From the NCBI RefSeq assembly GCF_009696445.1, contig NZ_VULZ01000017.1, positions 1 through 57,802 on the forward strand: a stretch of DNA of 57,802 nucleotides, written 5' to 3'. The stretch is from Porcincola intestinalis (lineage in GTDB: Bacteria; Bacillota; Clostridia; Lachnospirales; Lachnospiraceae). How positions within the stretch are numbered: position 1 is the stretch's first letter; each line of letters opens with the position of its first letter. A model generated the notes under the pieces. That model was not told the DNA's origin, did not search any database, and saw only the letters and a list, made by a program, of their open reading frames with translations. The translations under genes were made by a program, and so were the position numbers. Positions 55,935 to 57,802 of the stretch are shown piece after piece.

Positions 55935-57329
55935 ATGGAAAAGACGATGGACAAAATCGTTGCACTGGCAAAAAACAGAGGCTTTGTTTATCCGGGCTCT
56001 GAGATTTACGGCGGACTTGCAAACACCTGGGATTACGGAAACCTTGGTGTTGAGCTGAAAAACAATGTCAAGAGAGCCTGGTGGAGAAAGTTCATCCAGG
56101 AGAGCGAGTACAACGTTGGTGTCGACTGCGCGATTCTGATGAATCCTCAGACCTGGGTGGCGTCCGGTCATCTTGGCGGTTTTTCCGACCCGCTGATGGA
56201 CTGCAAGGAATGCCACGAGCGCTTCCGCGCGGATCAGCTGATCGAGGATTTCTGCAAAAAAGAAGGCATCACGCTTCAGAAGAGTGTGGATGCAATGAGC
56301 CAGGCGGAGATGAAGCAGTTCATCGATGATCACAATGTCCCGTGCCCGTCCTGCGGAAAGCACAACTTCACAGATATCCGTCAGTTCAACCTGATGTTCA
56401 AGACATTCCAGGGCGTGACGGAGGATGCGAAGAATACGGTCTATCTGCGTCCGGAAACAGCTCAGGGAATCTTCGTCAACTTCAAGAATGTACAGCGGAC
56501 CTCCAGAAAGAAGATTCCGTTTGGAATCGGTCAGATCGGGAAGTCTTTCAGAAATGAAATCACGCCGGGCAACTTCACATTCCGCACACGCGAATTCGAG
56601 CAGATGGAGATGGAGTTCTTCTGCGAACCCGGGACGGATCTGGAGTGGTTTGAGTACTGGAGATCCTTCTGCAAGAACTGGCTGACTACACTCGGTATTC
56701 CGGAGGATGAGCTTCGGCTGCGCGATCATGACAAGGCAGAGCTGGCCTTTTATTCAAAGGGAACAACCGACATCGAGTTCCTGTTCCCGTTTGGTTGGGG
56801 CGAGCTGTGGGGGATTGCTGACAGAACCGATTATGACCTGGGCCGTCATCAGGAGGTTTCCGGTCAGGATATGACCTATTTTGATGAGAAGAACGGCAAG
56901 AAGTACCTGCCGTATGTCATCGAACCGTCGCTCGGAGCAGACCGCGTTGTTCTGGCATTCCTCTGCGCGGCGTACGATGAGGAAGTGCTCGATGCGGAGA
57001 AGAACGATGTGAGAACAGTTCTTCATTTCCACCCGGCGCTGGCTCCGGTCAAGATCGGTGTGCTCCCGCTTTCAAAGAAACTTTCCGAACCGGCGATGAA
57101 GCTTCGTGATCAGCTGGCAAGGAAGTACAACTGTGAGTTTGATGACCGCGGCGCAATCGGAAAGCGTTACAGAAGACAGGATGAGATCGGAACGCCGTTC
57201 TGCATCACATACGATTTCGATTCCGAGACGGATCAGTCCGTCACGATCCGTGACCGGGACAGCATGGAGCAGGTCCGGGTGCCGATCAGTGAGCTGGAAT
57301 CCTGGTTTGACGGTAAATTTGACTTCTGA
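55935..57329 (+). CDS. glyS: Glycyl-tRNA synthetase, single-chain dimeric type
   Basis: 464 aa from ATG 55935, nine bases after AAGGAG, matching the 463 aa Bacillus type (GlyQS). The start [21 protein letters not shown] is diagnostic. Class II motifs are present: motif 2 around [22 protein letters not shown]-like residues, and motif 3 [10 protein letters not shown]. An insert holds CKECH and CPSCGKH, a possible zinc site. The C-terminal anticodon-binding domain begins near 365 ([12 protein letters not shown]). It charges tRNA-Gly in the cytoplasm. No T-box fits in the 59-bp gap upstream. Confidence 0.97.
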   Translation: MEKTMDKIVALAKNRGFVYPGSEIYGGLANTWDYGNLGVELKNNVKRAWWRKFIQESEYNVGVDCAILMNPQTWVASGHLGGFSDPLMDCKECHERFRADQLIEDFCKKEGITLQKSVDAMSQAEMKQFIDDHNVPCPSCGKHNFTDIRQFNLMFKTFQGVTEDAKNTVYLRPETAQGIFVNFKNVQRTSRKKIPFGIGQIGKSFRNEITPGNFTFRTREFEQMEMEFFCEPGTDLEWFEYWRSFCKNWLTTLGIPEDELRLRDHDKAELAFYSKGTTDIEFLFPFGWGELWGIADRTDYDLGRHQEVSGQDMTYFDEKNGKKYLPYVIEPSLGADRVVLAFLCAAYDEEVLDAEKNDVRTVLHFHPALAPVKIGVLPLSKKLSEPAMKLRDQLARKYNCEFDDRGAIGKRYRRQDEIGTPFCITYDFDSETDQSVTIRDRDSMEQVRVPISELESWFDGKFDF

Positions 57330-57362
57330 CAGAGGGCGGAATTCCTGAATATCGAGATACGA

Positions 57363-57394
57363 AAAGAGCCGGAGACAGACCTCCGGCTCTTTTG
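57363..57394. terminator. Terminator of glyS
   Basis: AAAAGAGCCGGAG (57363-57375) and CTCCGGCTCTTTT (57382-57394), a near-perfect stem followed by GTC; it can work in both directions. Confidence 0.85.
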
Positions 57395-57414
57395 TCAAAT
57401 ATGATGATATGAAT

Positions 57415-57442
57415 AGACAAAAACAAACCGTAATTGTATAAT
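57415..57442 (+). promoter_or_regulatory. ppdK promoter
   Basis: TAGACA (57415-57420), 16 bp, TATAAT (57437-57442). Transcription would start near 57449, leaving a leader of about 220 bases. Confidence 0.7.
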
Positions 57443-57447
57443 ATGCC

Positions 57448-57568
57448 TGATGAGCAGAAGCATTGAAGATCCAATTTGCGCATAGACACATCCGTTTTAA
57501 ACCTGTATTCGGCAGAATGATTTTCAGCTGCATGGCCGTCTGAGTGTTCGGACTGCCTGAGCTCATCA
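57448..57568 (+). promoter_or_regulatory. Possible structured leader of ppdK
   Basis: The gap 57330-57670 has no gene. The first bases of the expected transcript, TGATGAGC (57448-57455), are exactly complementary to GCTCATCA (57561-57568). They would close a ~120-base domain with internal hairpins such as GTCTGA/TCGGAC (57539-57554). No known riboswitch class is recognised. From 57569 to the ribosome binding site nothing like a terminator is seen. Confidence 0.35.
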
Positions 57569-57670
57569 TTTGTCCCGGCCTCAAGGGAGCGCAGCGCGGA
57601 CAGAATTGTGCGATTGCCGGCAGCTTTGGAAGGAGCGGCGGCAGCAGTCACGTCAGGAGGAAGGTTGGTT

Positions 57671-57802
57671 ATGGAGAAGAAGTATGTTTACATGTTCTCA
57701 GAAGGAAACGCAGGGATGCGGAATCTTCTCGGAGGCAAAGGAGCCGGGCTTGCGGAGATGACAGGGCTCGGACTGCCGGTGCCGCAGGGCTTCACGATTA
57801 CG
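57671..57802 (+). CDS. ppdK: Pyruvate, phosphate dikinase, N-terminus (cut by window end)
   Basis: The first 44 codons; the gene continues beyond the window. ATG 57671 follows AGGAGG by ten bases. The start [20 protein letters not shown] and the loop [10 protein letters not shown], followed by [12 protein letters not shown], are typical of pyruvate phosphate dikinase. It interconverts pyruvate, ATP and phosphate with phosphoenolpyruvate, AMP and pyrophosphate, and works in glycolysis or in making PEP in anaerobes. It has its own promoter and a long leader. Confidence 0.9.
   Translation, partial: MEKKYVYMFSEGNAGMRNLLGGKGAGLAEMTGLGLPVPQGFTIT

Noticed and set aside
57570-57761. 63-aa open frame overlapping the ppdK start
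   Set aside because: It is out of frame with the clear pyruvate phosphate dikinase start and has an Arg/Gln-rich, non-conserved composition.

Overview
The window looks like a chromosomal segment of an anaerobic, plant-glycan-using Clostridia member, most likely Lachnospiraceae-like. The evidence is a Firmicutes-type hrcA-grpE-dnaK-dnaJ operon with a CIRCE operator, a single-chain glycyl-tRNA synthetase, a one-gene pyruvate:ferredoxin oxidoreductase, a flavodiiron protein with a rubredoxin, strong AGGAGG-type ribosome binding sites and several TTG starts. Gene density is high and base composition is even. I see no phage, plasmid, CRISPR or intact transposon. The family placement is inferred from gene content, not from a tree.

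Layout. 1-450: 3' end of 23S rRNA, then tRNA-Leu(CAG) with its own promoter and no 5S rRNA in between. 450-7230: sugar locus 1, with a divergent AraC regulator, a sugar-binding protein, two CUT1 permeases and a GH3 glycosidase. 7392-15966: LCP cell-wall protein, asnA, holA, hemW, rpsT, lepA and an anchored SGNH hydrolase. 16158-21533: the HrcA/CIRCE heat-shock operon. 21575-23839: oxygen/NO defence, with a flavodiiron-flavin reductase-rubredoxin fusion and a free rubredoxin, each behind its own palindrome-bearing promoter region. 23925-28391: a domain-swapped GH3 enzyme, a HAD phosphatase and an RlmI-like methyltransferase. 28493-34094: a GNAT protein and carAB. 34184-39750: a YbiT-type ABC-F ATPase and PFOR, separated by a region where a promoter sits inside a terminator-like inverted repeat. 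39942-48458: sugar locus 2, with a YesM/YesN two-component system divergent from two permeases, a binding protein and a YicI-type alpha-xylosidase. 48654-57329: YitT and DUF1461 membrane proteins, an M16C peptidase, recO, era, an unknown lipoprotein and glyS. 57415-57802: a long, possibly structured leader and the first 44 codons of pyruvate phosphate dikinase.

How the genes work together. Both sugar loci code for the binding protein and permeases but no ATPase, so they probably share an MsmK/MsiK-type ATPase coded elsewhere. The GH3 and alpha-xylosidase lack signal peptides and fit a strategy of importing oligosaccharides, probably xylo- or xyloglucan-derived, and cutting them in the cytoplasm. 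PFOR and pyruvate phosphate dikinase serve pyruvate metabolism, and the flavodiiron/rubredoxin pair protects this oxygen-sensitive metabolism.

No clearly new multi-gene system is visible. The most unusual signals are regulatory: the PFOR promoter inside an 18-bp inverted repeat, the operators of the flavodiiron and rubredoxin genes, and the pyruvate phosphate dikinase leader. Among proteins, the insertion in CarA, the flavodiiron fusion, the domain-swapped GH3 and the unknown lipoprotein stand out.
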